From an uncultured Granulosicoccus sp. (GTDB lineage: Bacteria; Pseudomonadota; Gammaproteobacteria; Granulosicoccales; Granulosicoccaceae), in contig CANLXI010000036.1 in assembly GCA_947495035.1 (NCBI GenBank), positions 1-64,000 of the forward strand: a DNA stretch of 64,000 bases, in the 5' to 3' direction. This document shows positions 35,261 to 45,031 of this stretch, piece by piece. Within the stretch, counting starts at the first letter, position 1. Each line of letters opens with the position of its first letter. The notes under the pieces were generated by a model that saw only the letters and a list, made by a program, of their open reading frames with translations, was not told the origin of the DNA and ran no database searches. The position numbers and the translations under genes were made by a program.

Positions 35261-37894
35261 TCAGGCCGTCTCGCCTGAAGACGGCGTCAGGCGGAACTGA
35301 TCAACCAGCCTTGTCATGTTCCCGGCCACATCGTTGAGCCGCATCAGTTCGTCCTTGACGACATTGATGGCTTCCCGGGTGTCGAGGGTGCCGCGGACCA
35401 GTTCCGAGAGCTGGTCCGATATGTCGGTTGAACTGTTGGCAACCGTGCCGATGGAGCGGGTGATTTCCTGTGTGGACGACGACTGCTGGCTCATGGCACT
35501 GGTCGTGGTCTGCTGCATTTCCTTGATATTCTGCACGATCTCGTCAATGGCGCTGATGCCTTTGGCAGCATTGCCACTGTCTGCCTGAATGTTCAGGATC
35601 TTCTTGCTGATGTCTTCAGTGGCATTGGCTGTCTCCTTGGCCAGTTCCTTGACTTCGTTGGCAACGACGGCGAAGCCCTTGCCAGCCTCTCCGGCGCGTG
35701 CGGCCTCGATGGTGGCATTCAATGCGAGCAGATTGGTCTGCTCGGCAATGGAGTTGATGACCTTGATCATGGCACCGATGGCCTCGCTGGAAGAGGCAAG
35801 TTGCTTGACACTGGAATCCGCCGATTGAGTCAGCTCGACCGCTCGCGCAGTCACTGTATTGGATTGTTCGGAGTTTCGGGCTATTTCCCGAATGCTGGCA
35901 TTCAGCTCCTCGGCGGCACCGGCAATGGTGTCCACATTCTCGGAAATACTGGTGGAGCCGGAGGACACGCTGCTGGCTGTATTCGACGCTGCCATGGCCT
36001 GGTCCTCGAGCCTGGCATTGACGCCGATCACCGTACTGGTGCATTTGCCGATGACCAGGGCATCGTTGCGGATACCGGAGATCATGCGTGTCAGTTGCGC
36101 CACCGTCTTGTCGGCATCACGTTGCAGTTGCCCGAAGGCTCCGTGCAATTGCACCGAATCGGGAATGCTCACCGAGTGACTGAAATCGCCATCTGCCATG
36201 CGGTCGAACAGCTGCCCGGTACTGCCAATGACGAGATTGCAGATATCGAGCATGTCGTTGATGCCGTCGTAGATGGGGACCAGAAACTCGGGTTTGTCAG
36301 TGCTGTCGATACGCTCTGACAGATTGCCGAGCAAGGCCGCCTGTACGATTGCATAGACATCGTTGTTGACAGCTGATTCGATACGCGCCTTCTCCGTGCG
36401 ATCGTAGATTTCCATGACCGTTCCCAGGTGCTCCATCTGTTCGTCGAACATCGGATTTGCAAAGAGGCGCATGCTGCGTCCGCCAATGAGCTTGTCGAGC
36501 TTGACGCAGCTGGCATTGCCCCCACCGGTGAGTGTTGGCTGCAATTCGCCGGGGCACAACAGATCGATCGGCTGGCCCATCAGTGAGTCGCTGGAAAAGC
36601 CGGCCAGTTCGACAGACAGCGCCGTTTCGTATTTGCGAAAGTACCGAGTGCCCGCATTGTTGCAGTAGATGATCCGGTTCTTTCTGTCAGCGACCAGTAC
36701 CACGCTGGAAACACTTTCCAGCGCCTGTTTCAGACGTCCGTTATGCAAGAGCAACGCTCGTTCTTCCGAGATGCGTTTCCTGAGCTTCTGCTGCATGGTA
36801 TCCAGTGATGCCAGCAATTGACCGGATTCGTCGCGATGGACAATGTTGACTTCGCTGTCGAGGCGGTCCTCGGCGATGGCGGTCGCCATGGAGCGAGCCT
36901 GTTCGATGGCGCGCAGTATTCCTCGGCCAACCAGAAAGGTGAACAGCATGCCTGTCAGTGCCGTACCGAAGACCAGTGCCAGCATGAGAGATCGGTCGCT
37001 GGTGTCCTTGTCGATTCGATTCTGCAGGACTGTCTGCAACTCCTGGTAGCCCAGCTGTTCCAGTTTGAAGCCGAGCGTCAACGCGGTGGATAGCGTCGCC
37101 TGGGCTGTTTCCTGCGTTGCGGGTGTGGTTTCCGTCAGTAGTGCGTCTGCGTAGACCAGTGCGTTCTCGAGTGCTTCTGCGAATTGCTCGGCTGGCCCTT
37201 GGAGCGGAGCGACCAGGCCTGAATTGTGTTCGATGGCGTGAGAGAGTGTTTCCATGGCCTCTTCCATGGTTTTCCGGATGCTGAAGAGCTCATACAGCAA
37301 GGTCTTTTGCTTGCTGGAGGCCTCCTGAGAGATGGCGGTGATTCTGAAATTGTTCAGCGAGTACAACAGCTCGGGAAGGTTGAGAACCACCGAATCCATC
37401 AGGTTGTAGGAATCGAGTTCCGGATCGAGTATCAGGTTCGATTGGTCGGCAATCCAGTGGATCTGCAGGTGGAGAGCTTCATTCAGGTCTGCCAGAGCAT
37501 GGCCCTCACCAGACAGGTCCGTACCCGGAGGGAGCGCGATGAATGTTTCCAGAGCTTGGCGCAGGGCCGGCAGGGTTGGTGCTGAGCTCAGGCTCGGATG
37601 CAGATCTTGCGCAAACTCCTCCGCTTTCTGGAGGCTGGCGGACAAGGCATCGCGCTGTCTGAGCAATGCGGGCTCATCATCTGCGGATGAGTTCTGCAGA
37701 GCCAGAGCATAGGAGGCTATCAGCTGTTGCAGTTCACCCACCGGCTGTAGATACCGCACACCGTCGACTTCCCGTTCTGCAAAGTGGATGGAGCGGGTGG
37801 CCACGTTCGACAGCAGAAAGGTAGCCAGTGTGGCTGGCGTGCAGAGCAAGGCTGCAATCAACAGAAATTTGAATCGCAGTGTCAGGTGCTTCAT
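35261..37894 (-). CDS. Methyl-accepting chemotaxis protein, large, with PAS-like region
   Basis: An 877-residue chemoreceptor. TM1 lies at about residues 8-28, then a helical periplasmic domain of about 275 residues, TM2 at about 303-325, HAMP, a PAS-like domain (about 385-490, VVLVADRKNRIIYCNNAGT) and a signalling domain carrying EQTNLLALNATIEAARAGE. Between PAS and signalling region lies an extra about 100-residue helical segment (FDRMADGDFSHSVSIPDSVQ) resembling a second HAMP-like linker. It is convergent with gloA, 23 bp apart. The ligand is unknown. Confidence 0.9.
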   Translation of the reverse strand: MKHLTLRFKFLLIAALLCTPATLATFLLSNVATRSIHFAEREVDGVRYLQPVGELQQLIASYALALQNSSADDEPALLRQRDALSASLQKAEEFAQDLHPSLSSAPTLPALRQALETFIALPPGTDLSGEGHALADLNEALHLQIHWIADQSNLILDPELDSYNLMDSVVLNLPELLYSLNNFRITAISQEASSKQKTLLYELFSIRKTMEEAMETLSHAIEHNSGLVAPLQGPAEQFAEALENALVYADALLTETTPATQETAQATLSTALTLGFKLEQLGYQELQTVLQNRIDKDTSDRSLMLALVFGTALTGMLFTFLVGRGILRAIEQARSMATAIAEDRLDSEVNIVHRDESGQLLASLDTMQQKLRKRISEERALLLHNGRLKQALESVSSVVLVADRKNRIIYCNNAGTRYFRKYETALSVELAGFSSDSLMGQPIDLLCPGELQPTLTGGGNASCVKLDKLIGGRSMRLFANPMFDEQMEHLGTVMEIYDRTEKARIESAVNNDVYAIVQAALLGNLSERIDSTDKPEFLVPIYDGINDMLDICNLVIGSTGQLFDRMADGDFSHSVSIPDSVQLHGAFGQLQRDADKTVAQLTRMISGIRNDALVIGKCTSTVIGVNARLEDQAMAASNTASSVSSGSTSISENVDTIAGAAEELNASIREIARNSEQSNTVTARAVELTQSADSSVKQLASSSEAIGAMIKVINSIAEQTNLLALNATIEAARAGEAGKGFAVVANEVKELAKETANATEDISKKILNIQADSGNAAKGISAIDEIVQNIKEMQQTTTSAMSQQSSSTQEITRSIGTVANSSTDISDQLSELVRGTLDTREAINVVKDELMRLNDVAGNMTRLVDQFRLTPSSGETA

Positions 37895-38046
37895 TGCGTT
37901 TGCCTACCGTTATCCATCAACAGCGCACTACCTGGACTCACGTGCTTGCAAATCCCTGCCGATACGCGGGTTCGATCTCGTCAGGAGAAAAATCGGCGGC
38001 AGGGCTTCAACCTTTCGGATGTAACCGTTTCACTTTCCGGCAGGCG

Positions 38047-39531
38047 TCAGTGATTGGCGAAGGGGTCGCTCACGATCGGCCAGATATTGCGCGGTGCCTG
38101 CCTGTAGTCGGTGGTGGTGGGATTGTTCGGGTAGATACCCTCGATGGCAACGTAGCGAATATCGGCGGCGACCGGCTCGAAGCCGGCGCGGAAGTGGTTC
38201 GTGGACTTGACGACCAGAATCGATTTCTCCGACGGATCGATACCGAGGTTCGAAAAGATGTCGGGTTCGAACGTCTGTGTGCGATTGGTGTTGACTATGA
38301 TGTCGATTTCGGTTCCCTGCAGCCGCAAAACCGCGCAGTTGCCGAGCGTAACCTGGCTACCGCGAAACGATTGCATGCCGGGTGATGCCAGGCGTCGGAT
38401 CTCGAACAGACCATCAAGTGGCTGGCCGCTGCTGTGGTGTGACTTGCCCCCGATGCGCATTTCCAGCACGCAGCCTTCACCAGCACCGTGTGCAATGGCA
38501 GCAGCCTGTGGGTCCCAGATGGTACCGATGCCAGCGTTGCTGATACCCGCCTCTATCAGCGCCCCGAGTAGACAGGTGTTGTCTCCGGCAGTACCGCCTC
38601 CCGGGTTGTCCCAGATATCGGCCAGCACCAGGGAGCCCTGGCTGCCAGGCGGCTCGGCCTCGGCCCGATGACAAAGGGTGATGGCCTCCGACAGGTCTAT
38701 GGTGGTCATGCGTGTTGTCCCTCGCATGCCGAATACCTGCAGGCCCAGCTCTCTTGCCAACTTCTCTCCCGCTGCCTTGTTGTCGTCACTGACTACAATC
38801 ATGTGTGTGCCCATGCAAGGTACGTCGGCAGCCATGAAGCCGTGAATCAGTGACAGGGAGAGAATGCCATCTGCCGCCTGCAGTGATTTGAGCTTGTCGA
38901 TGAATGAGCGCATGGGCTCCTGGCTGGTCGGGAAGACATCGATCATGCGGCAATCGAAGGTCGAGATCATCGGGCGGATATCGCCTCTTGTAGCGGACAG
39001 GGCGAGATCCACGACATGCTCGGCCCTTTCTTCGAAGTCGGTGTGCGGGAATTCGAGAAAGGCCGCCAGAATATCCAGGGCGGCCACGCGCTTCGGCGTC
39101 AGATGGCTGTGAGGATCGAATTCCGCGGCGACGATGACCCGCTCACCCACGATGTCTCGCACGCTGGCAAGCAGATCACCCTCACAGTCATCCAGTCCGC
39201 GTGCCACCATGGCGCCATGCAGGCCGAGGACAACGCAGTCCACCGGCATGGCGGCTTCGAGCTGTTGCAGGATCTCGTCACGCAGGGCTTCATAGTGATC
39301 CAGCCGCAGATAACCCCCCGGCTCCGCCCAGGCTGCCGTGCCTTCGACAAGCTCGAATCCGTCGCTGACAGCACGCCGCCGCAGGACCGGAATGACAGCG
39401 GAGCACAGGGTTGGTGTATCAGGGTGATCGCCAGGAGCGGCGTAGAAGGCTTCCTCGAACGAGCTGCGATCAGTGGGAACCGGTGAAAAGGTATTGGTCT
39501 CTGTGGCGAGAGATGCCGTGAATACACGCAT
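38047..39531 (-). CDS. M81-family metallopeptidase (MlrC-like)
   Basis: A 494-residue protein starting MRVFTASLATETNTFSPVPT, the MlrC/M81 hallmark. It also has VLGLHGAMVARGLDDCEGDL, EFDPHSHLT with candidate zinc ligands, and ADIWDNPGGGTAGDNT. MlrC finishes breakdown of linear microcystin in Sphingomonas, but most M81 proteins lie in catabolic clusters with unknown substrates, and here a peptide or amide of a small amino compound is more likely. It is the last gene of the leftward unit binding protein-permease-permease-RidA-M81, which suggests the imported compound or a derivative is its substrate (inference). Confidence 0.85.
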   Translation of the reverse strand: MRVFTASLATETNTFSPVPTDRSSFEEAFYAAPGDHPDTPTLCSAVIPVLRRRAVSDGFELVEGTAAWAEPGGYLRLDHYEALRDEILQQLEAAMPVDCVVLGLHGAMVARGLDDCEGDLLASVRDIVGERVIVAAEFDPHSHLTPKRVAALDILAAFLEFPHTDFEERAEHVVDLALSATRGDIRPMISTFDCRMIDVFPTSQEPMRSFIDKLKSLQAADGILSLSLIHGFMAADVPCMGTHMIVVSDDNKAAGEKLARELGLQVFGMRGTTRMTTIDLSEAITLCHRAEAEPPGSQGSLVLADIWDNPGGGTAGDNTCLLGALIEAGISNAGIGTIWDPQAAAIAHGAGEGCVLEMRIGGKSHHSSGQPLDGLFEIRRLASPGMQSFRGSQVTLGNCAVLRLQGTEIDIIVNTNRTQTFEPDIFSNLGIDPSEKSILVVKSTNHFRAGFEPVAADIRYVAIEGIYPNNPTTTDYRQAPRNIWPIVSDPFANH

Positions 39532-39673
39532 GATGCTGAGAGATTTCTCGTCTGGTTGCAGATGAGTGGTATTGGATTCTGCGGCTTATACGGGCATGAC
39601 CGGCTTCAGGCACGTGCCGAGCGCCGATCTTGCCACGATGAACATGCGCGGATGGCACGCCGGACTGCCGGAG

Positions 39674-40039
39674 TCAGAGTGGCTTGTAGGCAATGGCCTC
39701 GATCTCGACCTTGATGTCGATCATCAGTCGCGACTCGGCCGTGGTCCGAGCGGGAGAGTCGGTACCGAAATACTTGCCGTAAACGGCGTTGAAAGGCCCG
39801 AAATCTCGTGCATCCTGCAGAAACACCATGGTCTTGATGACGTCATCCAGCGCGCAGTCGGCCAGAGCCAGAGCGGATTCGAGGTTGCGGATGACCTGCT
39901 CGGTCTGCTCCGTGATGCCTCCCTTGACGACTATGCCATCGTCGCCAACGGGTACCTGCCCGGATATGAATACCAGGTCGCCGGCTCGCACGGCCGGTGA
40001 CAATGGGACGTGCGATTCACCATAGCAGATCTTCTTCAT
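39674..40039 (-). CDS. RidA-family enamine/imine deaminase
   Basis: A 121-residue YjgF/YER057c/UK114 protein. RidA proteins form trimers in the cytoplasm and hydrolyse reactive enamine or imine intermediates released by PLP enzymes. Visible family features are AVRAGDLVFISGQVPVGDDG, QTEQVIRNLESAL, and a C-terminal RLMIDIKVEIEAIAY, where family members carry Arg and Glu around the active site. It sits between permease and M81 genes, and a PLP enzyme is encoded in the divergent unit, fitting a shared pathway. Confidence 0.88.
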   Translation of the reverse strand: MKKICYGESHVPLSPAVRAGDLVFISGQVPVGDDGIVVKGGITEQTEQVIRNLESALALADCALDDVIKTMVFLQDARDFGPFNAVYGKYFGTDSPARTTAESRLMIDIKVEIEAIAYKPL

Positions 40040-40064
40040 TGACTGTTTTCTCCAGAGTTGTCGT

Positions 40065-40889
40065 TCATTTGACTGCGCCGACGCCCAGTCCGCGAACCAG
40101 ATAGCGTTGCAACCAGGCGAACAGAACTGCGACAGGCAGGGTTGCCACCAAAGCGGCAGCCATGACGTGATGCCATTCGATGGTGTAGCGTCCGGCCACC
40201 AGTGAGAACACCTGAATGGGCAGGGTATAGACCTCCTGACTGCGCAGTAGCGTCAGGGCGATCACGAATTCATTCCATGCATTGATGAAAGAGAAGATGG
40301 CGGTGACCGCTATGGCAGGCAGTGCCAGGGGCAGGAAGACCTTGATCAGGGCGCGGGTTGCCGATGCGCCTTCCAGCCAGGCGGCCTCTTCCAGGTCCCT
40401 GGGGATGGTGGCGAAATAGCTCTGCAGCATCCACACGGTAAAGGCGATATTGAAGGCACCGTAGATGAAGACGACGCCATTGGTATTGTCCACCAGGCCA
40501 AGACTGGCGGCGAGTCTGAACAGCCCGATGACCAGAACGATCGGCGAGAGCATCTGTGACACCAGTAGAAATCGGCTGAGAAAACCGCGAGCCGCAAATC
40601 GGTAGCGATTCAGTGCATAGGCAAAGGGGATGGAGGCCGCGATGGCAATCAGTGTCGAAAGAATGCCGACATACAGCGAGTTCCACAGCGCCTGACCGAA
40701 ACCTGTTGCACTCCACATGTCGATGAAATTCTCCCAGGCGAGGCGAGTGGGCCACCAGTGAGGGTTCAACACTTCTTCGCGTGGTTTGAGGGCCGTGATC
40801 AGCATCACGGCAAAGGGAAACAGGGCGGCCAGCAGCAATGGCGAGAGAAACAGCCAGGACAGGATGCTGCGTCTGAGTTTGCTGTTCAT
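40065..40889 (-). CDS. CUT1-type ABC transporter permease (MalG-like)
   Basis: A 274-residue inner-membrane permease starting MNSKLRRSILSWLFLSPLLL. It has six transmembrane helices and the EAA loop RDLEEAAWLEGASATRALIK. It partners the preceding permease, and the start overlaps that gene's stop by four bases (40886-40889). A frame extending to 41321 exists but lies over the other permease and is rejected. The substrate is unknown; the family mainly imports sugars, polyols or related compounds. Confidence 0.9.
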   Translation of the reverse strand: MNSKLRRSILSWLFLSPLLLAALFPFAVMLITALKPREEVLNPHWWPTRLAWENFIDMWSATGFGQALWNSLYVGILSTLIAIAASIPFAYALNRYRFAARGFLSRFLLVSQMLSPIVLVIGLFRLAASLGLVDNTNGVVFIYGAFNIAFTVWMLQSYFATIPRDLEEAAWLEGASATRALIKVFLPLALPAIAVTAIFSFINAWNEFVIALTLLRSQEVYTLPIQVFSLVAGRYTIEWHHVMAAALVATLPVAVLFAWLQRYLVRGLGVGAVK

Positions 40890-41761
40890 CGCTTCGTCAT
40901 CCTGGAGGTCATGAAGACATACAACAGGGTGAAGGCCAGCAGCAATGCGAACATCATCAGCGACAGGGCCGAGGCCTCGCCGAGCTTGCCGAAACGAAAG
41001 CCGAGTTTGTACAGATAGGTGACCAGAATGTCGGTCGAGTTTGCCGGTCCACCCTGCGTGGTGGCCCAGATGATCGGGAAGGAATTGAAGACGTAGATGG
41101 TGTTGAGCACGATGGCAATATTCACGAATGGCGCCATCAGGGGCAGGGTGATGCGACGGAAAGTCTGCCAGTGCGAGGAACCCTCCAGACGGGCGGCCTC
41201 GTAGAGATCGTCGGCGATCGAGGACAGGCCGCCGAGGAAAATCGTCACGGTGAATGGCACGGTGACCAGGATGCCGATGGCTATCTGTACCGGAAAGGCG
41301 GTTGCCGCCTGTGCCAGCCATTGTATATTGCTGTCAATGAGGCCGAGGCTGCGAAGTGCCGAGTTGAGCATGCCGCTCTCGCCATTCAGTGCCCAGCGCC
41401 AGACAATGGCAGTCATCGTCAGCGAGATGGCCCAGGGCAACATGATGATGATGCGCGCCAGGGCGCGACCGTAAAAATCCTGATTGAGAATCAGAGCAAC
41501 AGGAAAGGCTACCAGCAGCGTACCGCCGACAATGCCGACCGTCCAGATCAGGGTTCGCCACAGTGCACCGAGAAACTCGGGGTCTGTCAGAACGGCGCTG
41601 AAATTGGCGGCTCCGGCAAATCCCTTGAGCATGCCGAAACGATTGACTTCGCTGACAGAGATGACACCGAGCTGGTGGATTGGCCACAGGATGATGAACG
41701 AGGCCAGCAGAAAACCGGGCAATACCAGCAGGTAGGGGACGAGGCTGCTGCTGCGTGGCAT
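40886..41761 (-). CDS. CUT1-type ABC transporter permease (MalF-like)
   Basis: A 291-residue inner-membrane permease with six transmembrane helices and the EAA loop DDLYEAARLEGSSHWQTFRR. It forms a heterodimer with the next permease. It begins 15 bp after the binding-protein gene ends. The matching ATPase is not in this unit but in the divergent one at 43961. Confidence 0.9.
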   Translation of the reverse strand: MPRSSSLVPYLLVLPGFLLASFIILWPIHQLGVISVSEVNRFGMLKGFAGAANFSAVLTDPEFLGALWRTLIWTVGIVGGTLLVAFPVALILNQDFYGRALARIIIMLPWAISLTMTAIVWRWALNGESGMLNSALRSLGLIDSNIQWLAQAATAFPVQIAIGILVTVPFTVTIFLGGLSSIADDLYEAARLEGSSHWQTFRRITLPLMAPFVNIAIVLNTIYVFNSFPIIWATTQGGPANSTDILVTYLYKLGFRFGKLGEASALSLMMFALLLAFTLLYVFMTSRMTKR

Positions 41762-41776
41762 TGCCCGGATCCTGGC

Positions 41777-43009
41777 TCAGTCAGCGAGAATATCGTTGAT
41801 GCTGGCAGCCGCATCATCGAGTGATTGCCTGATATCCGCCTCACCGAGATAGATGCGCTGTACGGCGTCCGAGGTCTTGGCCGCGATCTCTTCCCAGCCG
41901 CTGATCACCGGTGCAAAGCGAGCGTCGGGAAGCAGGGCGGTGAATTCCTTCAGATCGGCATTGTCGGCAAAGGCGGGAGTCGCGGCCACTTCCTGGTTGA
42001 CTGGCAGAAAGCCCTCACCCGCGGTGAACTTCTCGCGCCATTCGGTGGTGAAGAGCATGTCGAGAAACTTCCAGGCCGTGTCCTTGACCTCGGAATTCTC
42101 GAACATGATGATGGAATCGGTAACGCCGTAGGTGCCGCGGTCTCCATCGGGACCTGCGGGAATGGCCGCCACACCATATTGCAAGTCGGGTGCTTCATCC
42201 CTGAGCTGGGTTGACAGAAACGGCGCGGTGATCATCATGCCCACCTTGCCCTGCTTGAACAGGTTCTGCACATCTTCCCGACTGTAGGAGGTGACACCCG
42301 GCTGGGTGGCATTGGCGTCGATCAGCGATTTGTAGGTTTCAGCGGCCAGGTAGGCGGCTTCGCTGTCCAGTCCCGACGTGCCGTCATCGTCTATCAGCTG
42401 TCCGCCATAGGCCCAGAAGGCATAGTAGAAATAGACATCGGTTTCTATCTCCTTGCCCTGCAGGCCGAATCCGGCAATATCATCGCCCAGTGCGGAGATC
42501 TTTCGTGCAGCGGCACCGAGTTCTTCCCAGGTCTGGGGGACGGACTCGATGCCTGCCTGTTCGAACAGATCCTTGTTGTAGTACATGGCACGCGCCGAAG
42601 CGGCGACCGGCAGGCCGTAGGTCTGGCCATCCATGATGGACGGTGACAGGAAGACATCGAAGAAGCGTTCCTTGAAGGCCTCATCCATATGGCTGTCCAG
42701 TGGTGCTGCCAGGCCTTCCTGCACGAAGTCGAGCAACCAGCGCGTGCCGATGATCGACAGGTCCGCATTGGCATTGCCGGATATGTCCGTGGTGAGTTTC
42801 TGCAACAGCACATCCCAGGGGACGACTTCTATCTGCACAGTGGTGTCTGGGTTTGCCTGTTCGAAGGCGTTGGCAGCCTCTTCGAAATAAGGGCCGGTTT
42901 TCGAGCTGTATTCGGCGACGGTGACTCGCAAGGTGTCAGCGCTGGCCAGTGTGGCGCTCAGCGCCAGCGTCAAGGTCAGGGCGGTTTGTCGGAGCAAGGC
43001 TGTGTGCAT
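41777..43009 (-). CDS. Extracellular solute-binding protein, family 1
   Basis: A 410-residue periplasmic binding protein. Residues 1-24 are a Sec signal ending ATLASA-DTLR. The mature part shows family-1 features such as ANPDTTVQIEVVPWDVLLQK, GLPVAASARAMYYNKDLFEQ and DTAWKFLDMLFTTEWREKF. It delivers an unknown compound to the two permeases that follow. It is the first gene of the leftward unit and shares a 171-bp divergent promoter region with the SDR gene. Confidence 0.9.
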   Translation of the reverse strand: MHTALLRQTALTLTLALSATLASADTLRVTVAEYSSKTGPYFEEAANAFEQANPDTTVQIEVVPWDVLLQKLTTDISGNANADLSIIGTRWLLDFVQEGLAAPLDSHMDEAFKERFFDVFLSPSIMDGQTYGLPVAASARAMYYNKDLFEQAGIESVPQTWEELGAAARKISALGDDIAGFGLQGKEIETDVYFYYAFWAYGGQLIDDDGTSGLDSEAAYLAAETYKSLIDANATQPGVTSYSREDVQNLFKQGKVGMMITAPFLSTQLRDEAPDLQYGVAAIPAGPDGDRGTYGVTDSIIMFENSEVKDTAWKFLDMLFTTEWREKFTAGEGFLPVNQEVAATPAFADNADLKEFTALLPDARFAPVISGWEEIAAKTSDAVQRIYLGEADIRQSLDDAAASINDILAD

Positions 43010-43085
43010 TGAATTCTCCCAATCCTGTTTACGGTGTCCAGGCAGGCAATGACCGCCCGTCTGGCGTGCTATCGCTATCAGAGAC

Positions 43086-43100
43086 GTAATTTAATTTCAC
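43086..43100. promoter_or_regulatory. AT-rich candidate operator in divergent promoter region
   Basis: GTAATTTAATTTCAC lies midway between the divergent binding-protein and SDR genes; its core AATT-T-AATT is palindromic, in a GC-rich neighbourhood. It could be bound by the RpiR protein encoded at 45028. This is inference from position and symmetry only. Confidence 0.3.
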
Positions 43101-43180
43101 GCTTTGGAAATCCTACCGGACTTCAGGTTATTTGTGTTGTAAAGTTACTTTCAGATTGTCGAGGAGTCTCAGCAACCATC

Positions 43181-43939
43181 ATGTTCGAGCTATCAGGTCG
43201 CAGAGTAGTCATCACCGGTGCCGCCGGCGGGGTGGGTCAGGCGCTGGTGAGCAGATTCAAGTCGCTGGGAGCCAGTGTGGTTGTCTGTGATCTGCCCGAG
43301 GCGGCAAGCAGGCTCGACGACTCGCTCGAGCAGCATTGTTTCGACATGCAGGACAGCGAAGCGGTGGTTGCGGCGGCCCGGGATATTGCGGCGGCAGGCA
43401 GTCCCTATTGCGTCATATCCAACGCCGGCTGGACCCGGGCCGAGACCTTCGCAGAGCTGGATATGGCGTCGCTGTCACAGGAACTGGATCTGAATTTTCG
43501 GGGTGCTGCGCAGTTCACGGGCAGTCTGCTACCCGCCATGCGGGGGCGAGACGAGGGTGGTAACTTCCTGTTCATCGCCTCGGTCAATGCGCTGATGCAC
43601 TATGGCAATCCGGCCTATGCCGCCGCCAAGGCAGCGCTGCTGGCATGGTCAAGGGCGATCGCCACCGAGGAAGGACGGCATGGCCTGCGAGCCAATGTCA
43701 TTGCACCGGGTTCCATACGCACCCCGGCCTGGGATCACCGGATTGCCGATGACCCCTCCGTGCTGGAGCGGGTGTCACAGCTCTATCCACTGGGGCGAAT
43801 GGTCGAGCCCGAGGAAGTCGCCAATACAGCGGCCTTCCTCTGCTCGCCGCTGGCCAGTGGTATTACCGGTACCGTGCTGCCGGTTGATGCCGGACTCGGT
43901 GCGGGAAGCCTGCCTTTCATTGACGCGATCAAGGCCTGA
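43181..43939 (+). CDS. Short-chain dehydrogenase/reductase (SDR)
   Basis: A 252-residue classical SDR. Cofactor motif is TGAAGGVGQAL (residues 12-22), with SNAGW in place of NNAG. The catalytic triad is Ser (FIASVNALMHYG) and YAAAK, and the C-terminus VDAGLGAGSLPF is typical. Asp in VVCDLPE after the second beta strand suggests NAD(H) preference. It probably oxidises an alcohol of the imported compound. It begins the rightward unit SDR-ATPase-RpiR-PLP enzyme-NTF2-like. Confidence 0.88.
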   Translation: MFELSGRRVVITGAAGGVGQALVSRFKSLGASVVVCDLPEAASRLDDSLEQHCFDMQDSEAVVAAARDIAAAGSPYCVISNAGWTRAETFAELDMASLSQELDLNFRGAAQFTGSLLPAMRGRDEGGNFLFIASVNALMHYGNPAYAAAKAALLAWSRAIATEEGRHGLRANVIAPGSIRTPAWDHRIADDPSVLERVSQLYPLGRMVEPEEVANTAAFLCSPLASGITGTVLPVDAGLGAGSLPFIDAIKA

Positions 43940-43960
43940 ACGAGGCAGCGGAACAGATTC

Positions 43961-45031
43961 ATGGCAACACTCGAATTGAAGAGCATCGGCAAGCGTTTCG
44001 GCCGACAGACCGTGATCGACAAACTGTCACTGTCAATCGAGGATGGCGAGTTTGTTGTACTGGTCGGCCCGTCCGGCTGCGGCAAGTCCACGCTGCTGCG
44101 CATGATTGCCGGTCTGGAGGACATCACGAGTGGGGACTTGCTGATCGACGGACAGGTCTCCAACCGGATTCCGCCGCAGCGGCGTGACATTTCCATGGTG
44201 TTCCAGTCCTACGCCCTGTTTCCGCACATGAGCGTGCGTGACAATATCGCCTTTGGCCCTGAGGTGCGTGGCGAGAATGCGGCAGAGACGGCCCGGCGCA
44301 TCGACAAGGCCAGTCGCGTGCTGAACCTGTCCGACTACCTGGATCGCAAGCCGGTGCAGCTCTCGGGAGGTCAGCGGCAACGTGTGGCCATGGGGCGGGC
44401 CATCGTTCGTGATCCCAAGGTGTTTCTGTTCGATGAGCCATTGTCGAATCTGGATGCCAAGCTGCGGGTGCAGATGCGAACGGAGATCAAGTCACTGCAT
44501 CAGAAGCTGGGTACGACCATTGTCTACGTCACCCACGATCAGATCGAGGCGATGACGATGGCCGATCGCATCGTGGTCATGAATGACGGTGTCATCGAGC
44601 AGGCGGGCACACCGCTGGAGCTCTACGACAGACCGGCCAGCCGCTTCGTGGCGAGCTTCATCGGATCCCCGTCCATGGGATTCATGAACGGCATCTACGA
44701 GGATTCTGCAGGACAGGCTCTGGTGCGGCTGGCGGACGGCACCTGTCTGCCGGTCAGTCCCTGCAGACTTGGCAGTGGTGCAGCAGTTACCATAGGCATT
44801 CGTCCCGAGTGCTTTCGTCGTGATGCACAAGGGCCATTGACATTCGATGTGGCAGTCGTCGAACCCACCGGGCCGGAGATTCATGTGTTTGGACATGTAG
44901 GAGAAAGTGAAATCCGAACGGTGTTTCGGGATCGCGATCTGCCGGCTGCCGGTACGCGCCTGTCCTTGTCGGTGGATGCCCGGGATGTGCATGTCTTCGA
45001 GTACGAATCCGGCAGGCGGCTGGTATCTTGA
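43961..45031 (+). CDS. CUT1-type ABC transporter ATPase (UgpC/MsmK family)
   Basis: A 356-residue ATPase with Walker A GPSGCGKSTLL, signature LSGGQRQRVAMGRAI, Walker B VFLFDEPLSNLDAKL, H-loop YVTHDQIEAM, and a TOBE/OB region after residue 240. It should energise the permeases encoded at 40065-41761. Its stop codon overlaps the TTG start of the RpiR gene (TTGA), so they are translationally coupled. Confidence 0.92.
   Translation: MATLELKSIGKRFGRQTVIDKLSLSIEDGEFVVLVGPSGCGKSTLLRMIAGLEDITSGDLLIDGQVSNRIPPQRRDISMVFQSYALFPHMSVRDNIAFGPEVRGENAAETARRIDKASRVLNLSDYLDRKPVQLSGGQRQRVAMGRAIVRDPKVFLFDEPLSNLDAKLRVQMRTEIKSLHQKLGTTIVYVTHDQIEAMTMADRIVVMNDGVIEQAGTPLELYDRPASRFVASFIGSPSMGFMNGIYEDSAGQALVRLADGTCLPVSPCRLGSGAAVTIGIRPECFRRDAQGPLTFDVAVVEPTGPEIHVFGHVGESEIRTVFRDRDLPAAGTRLSLSVDARDVHVFEYESGRRLVS

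Noticed and set aside
40890..41321. Extended start of the second permease
   Set aside because: The extra sequence lies antiphase over the other permease and has no membrane-protein character; the ATG at 40889 overlaps the preceding stop as expected.
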